This document shows, piece after piece, positions 61,714 through 64,000 of a stretch of DNA of 64,000 bases; within the stretch, counting starts at the first letter, position 1; the number at the start of each line of letters is the position of its first letter. Source of the DNA: an uncultured Prevotella sp. Its GTDB lineage: Bacteria; Bacteroidota; Bacteroidia; Bacteroidales; Bacteroidaceae. The position numbers and the translations under genes are program-made. Where the stretch lies: contig URRR01000005.1 in the NCBI GenBank assembly GCA_900550365.1, positions 51,015 through 115,014 of the forward strand, read 5' to 3'. The notes beneath the pieces are model-generated. The model saw nothing but the letters and a program-made list of their open reading frames with translations, was not told the origin of the DNA and searched no databases.

Positions 61714-61916
61714 TGTTTGGCCGGCATGTTTCCACTGCGGAAACACTGGCCTCGCGTTTAGCATCCAAACCGGTAAGACCCGCCATGAGGCACATAATCG
61801 GAACGCCGATGCGGCCTGAACGGCACACGGCAACAGCCTGAAAGACGGTTACCTGTCGGTTGGTTCTAACAAAACTAAAAGGAAAGTAAACAACAACAAT
61901 TTAACAAAAGAACAAA
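61714..61916 (+). promoter_or_regulatory. 203-bp leader between rpsI and rpsB
   Basis: Holds a TGTTTCC/GGAAACA hairpin (61727-61733 with 61739-61745) and an AAAGGAAAGT ribosome-binding-like stretch before rpsB. It could be a read-through spacer or a regulatory leader for S2; no promoter box is evident. Confidence 0.4.
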
Positions 61917-62765
61917 ATGTCAAGAACAAACTTTGATATGTTACTCAAGGCCGGATGCCACTTCGGCCACCTCAAGCGTAAATGGAATCCCGCCATGGCT
62001 CCTTACATCTTCATGGAGCGCAACGGCATCCACATCATCGACCTCAACAAGACGGTTGCCAAGATTGACGAGGCTGCCGACGCGCTGAAGCAGATCGCTA
62101 AGTCTGGAAAGAAGATTCTGTTCGTTGCTACTAAAAAACAAGCCAAGGAAATCGTTGCCGAGAAGGCTGCTTCAGTTAACATGCCTTACGTGATAGAGCG
62201 CTGGCCGGGCGGTATGCTCACCAACTTCCCTACCATCCGCAAGGCCGTTAAGAAAATGGCTACTATCGACAAGCTGATGAACGACGGCACATACTCAAAC
62301 CTCTCAAAGCGTGAAATCCTTCAGATTACACGTCAGCGCGCCAAGCTCGAGAAGAACCTCGGCTCTATATCAGACCTTACACGTCTGCCCTCAGCGCTGT
62401 TCGTAATCGACATCATGAAGGAGGCTATCGCCGTTAAGGAGGCTAAGCGCCTGGGTATCCCCGTATTCGCAATCGTCGACACCAACTCAAATCCCCGCGA
62501 CATCGACTTCGTTATCCCTGCCAACGACGACGCTAAGGACAGCGTAGAGGTAATTCTCAACGCATGCTGCGCCGCTATCGCAGAGGGTCTTGAGGAGCGC
62601 AAGATTGAGAAGGCTGACGAGAAAGCTGCCAAAGAGCAGGCTGAGGCTGCTGCCGTTGAGGACCGCCCGAAGCGCGCTCGCAAGGCACGCAAGGACGCTC
62701 CGGCCAAGGAGGAAGAAGCTCCCAAGGCTGAGGAGACAGCAGAAGAGGCTCCCGCAGAGGCTTGA
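61917..62765 (+). CDS. rpsB: 30S ribosomal protein S2
   Basis: A 282-residue S2. The core (1-230) shows LLKAGCHFGHLKRKWNPAMAPYIF, IDLNKTVAKID, WPGGMLTNFPTIRKAV and LPSALFVIDIMKE. It is longer than the 240-residue E. coli protein because of a C-terminal tail (about 230-282) rich in Ala, Glu and Lys, probably disordered. Such tails are usual in Bacteroidales. It is followed by tsf after 42 bp, the standard order. Confidence 0.98.
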   Translation: MSRTNFDMLLKAGCHFGHLKRKWNPAMAPYIFMERNGIHIIDLNKTVAKIDEAADALKQIAKSGKKILFVATKKQAKEIVAEKAASVNMPYVIERWPGGMLTNFPTIRKAVKKMATIDKLMNDGTYSNLSKREILQITRQRAKLEKNLGSISDLTRLPSALFVIDIMKEAIAVKEAKRLGIPVFAIVDTNSNPRDIDFVIPANDDAKDSVEVILNACCAAIAEGLEERKIEKADEKAAKEQAEAAAVEDRPKRARKARKDAPAKEEEAPKAEETAEEAPAEA

Positions 62766-62807
62766 TTTTTATTTGATTAACGTTTAAAAATAATAGGAAA
62801 TACAATT

Positions 62808-63797
62808 ATGGCTGTATCGATAGCTGATATACAGAAAATCCGCAAAATGACCGGCGCAGGTCTTGCGGACTGCAAAAAGGCTCTCACTGAGAGCAACGGC
62901 GACTTTGACAAGGCCGTAGAGATAATCCGCGAGAAGGGCCAGGCCATCGCCGCAAAGCGCAGCGACCGCGAGACTTCCAACGGATGTGTACTCGTAAAGG
63001 CTGTTGACGGTTTCGCCGCAATGATCGCCCTGAAGTGTGAGACTGACTTCGTTGCCAACGGAGCAGACTTCATCGCACTGACACAGAGCATCCTCGACGC
63101 TGCTGTCGAGGCAAAGGCCAAGACTCTTGACGAGGTTAAGGCTCTGCCCCTGAACGGCCGCACAGTACAGGATGAGGTCATAGCACGCTCTGGCATCACA
63201 GGCGAGAAGACCGAGCTTGACGGCTACCTCTACATCGAGGGCGACAATGTATCGGTTTATGACCACATGAACAAGCACATCCTCTGCACCATGGTTCAGA
63301 CCAACAAGCCCGCCGAGGAGCAGGCACACGCCATCGCAATGCAGGTGGCTGCCATGAATCCGGTAGCTCTTGACGAGGCAAGCGTACCCCAGGAGGTTAA
63401 GGACACCGAGCTGAAGGTTGCCATCGAGAAGACCAAGGAAGAGCAGATCAACAAGGCTGTTGAGGCTGCACTGAAGAAGGCCGGCTTCAATCTGTACATC
63501 GCAGAGAACGAAGAGCACATCAACGAAGGCATCATGAAAGGCAACATCACTGAGGCTCAGGCTGAGGAAATCCGCAAAATCAAGAAGGAAGTTGCCGAGC
63601 AGAAGGCTGCCAACATGCCCGAGCAGATGGTTCAGAACATCGCAAAAGGCCGTATGGCTAAGTTCTACAAGGAGTCTTGCCTGCTCAACCAGGAGTTCAT
63701 CCAGGACGGCAAGCAGAGCGTAGCAGAGTATCTGCACGCTGCCGACAAGGAGCTTACCGTTGTGGCTTTCAAGCGCTTCACTCTCCGTGCTGAGTAA
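62808..63797 (+). CDS. tsf: Translation elongation factor Ts
   Basis: A 329-residue EF-Ts, nucleotide exchange factor for EF-Tu. The N-terminal UBA-like module (IRKMTGAGLADCKKALTESNGDFDKAVEIIRE) with the TGAG..DCKKAL signature is followed by the KCETDFVANGADF core strand, a helical region with long charged helices (about 200-290), and the final domain ending VVAFKRFTLRAE. It is longer than the E. coli protein, within the Bacteroidota range. It ends the rpsB-tsf unit before a terminator. Confidence 0.98.
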   Translation: MAVSIADIQKIRKMTGAGLADCKKALTESNGDFDKAVEIIREKGQAIAAKRSDRETSNGCVLVKAVDGFAAMIALKCETDFVANGADFIALTQSILDAAVEAKAKTLDEVKALPLNGRTVQDEVIARSGITGEKTELDGYLYIEGDNVSVYDHMNKHILCTMVQTNKPAEEQAHAIAMQVAAMNPVALDEASVPQEVKDTELKVAIEKTKEEQINKAVEAALKKAGFNLYIAENEEHINEGIMKGNITEAQAEEIRKIKKEVAEQKAANMPEQMVQNIAKGRMAKFYKESCLLNQEFIQDGKQSVAEYLHAADKELTVVAFKRFTLRAE

Positions 63798-63835
63798 ACT
63801 TACTGAATCAATAATAAGTTTTTCATAGCTTTGTT

Positions 63836-63869
63836 AAGGCGTCCGTTCATTTGAGCGGGCGCTTTTCTT
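63836..63869 (+). terminator. Terminator of rpsB-tsf
   Basis: AGGCGTCCGTTCA pairs with TGAGCGGGCGCTT (with G-U pairs) around a two-base loop, followed by TTTT. Confidence 0.8.
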
Positions 63870-63928
63870 ATACCCTGTTTTCAGCTATCCATAAAACGCC
63901 TTGATATTCAACGAGTTACAAAATGTCT

Positions 63929-64000
63929 TGTCCTGAAAAAAGTTGACACATATAGAAACAATAAAAAACATGTGTCCATTATGAGGAAAAGTCCAAAGAA
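63929..64000 (+). mobile_element. Left end of an IS3-type insertion sequence (cut by the window edge)
   Basis: TGTCCTGAAAAAAGTTGACA is the kind of terminal sequence found in Bacteroidota IS3-group elements. It is followed 31 bp later by an ATG opening a basic frame (MRKSPK) like the start of an IS3 OrfA. The rest lies outside, so the family call is tentative. Confidence 0.5.

Overview
The window is chromosomal DNA of a member of the Bacteroidota, most likely order Bacteroidales. Evidence: most upstream regions carry the Bacteroidota promoter pattern (TTTG, about 19-21 bp, then TAnnTTTG). There is also a 2,529-residue SprA next to ruvA, an rsmD-DUF3822 pair, an etfBA/acyl-CoA dehydrogenase operon, meso-diaminopimelate dehydrogenase, and a rhamnose set resembling the Bacteroides one. 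Coding DNA is moderately GC-rich; the S41 peptidase gene near 33 kb and the small secreted-protein gene near 48 kb are visibly AT-richer. No rRNA or tRNA gene was seen.

Layout. 0-8 kb, mostly minus strand: VOC protein, SMR drug exporter, DUF3089 lipoprotein, an etfB / four-helix-bundle / etfA / acyl-CoA dehydrogenase operon, META-domain lipoprotein. 8-24.7 kb, mostly plus: dnaG, cardiolipin synthase, PAP2 phosphatase, a minus-strand rsmD/DUF3822/hypothetical unit, a RecD-like helicase with a repeat-derived insert, rmuC, a PhoB/PhoR-like two-component pair, a small winged-helix protein, a CNNM/CorC-type membrane protein, a GNAT acetyltransferase and an AraC regulator. 25-32 kb: nhaD (minus), rhaB-rhaA-rhaT (plus) and a convergent rhaD. 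32-46 kb: an AT-rich S41 peptidase between near-identical direct repeats, then a minus-strand block of surface lipoprotein, DUF5723 barrel, ruvA and sprA (type IX secretion translocon). 46-56 kb: a 1.3-kb non-coding stretch with a candidate small RNA and a C9 tract, ddh, a secreted unknown, a C1 peptidase, dxs-trkA-trkH and manA. 56-58 kb: an ABC-type ATPase plus DUF4435 (Toprim-like) pair with PARIS-like architecture, divergent from an EamA exporter. 59-64 kb: cysK, rplM-rpsI, rpsB-tsf and the apparent left end of an IS3-type element.

The most unusual content lies between genes. Nine clusters of a palindromic GGCCGTCTTTT word are spread over the window, with 18 exact 10-mers counted by eye. 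A second class is made of purine-rich words (AGTGAAAAG, GAGTTAAG, AGTAAG) arranged as tandem arrays and as long perfect inverted repeats. One such array pair has entered the helicase gene in frame. Tandem periods of exactly 66 bp recur at three loci with unrelated sequences. These repeats, the PARIS-like pair and the candidate small RNA with a homopolymer at its promoter are the best leads for something undescribed.
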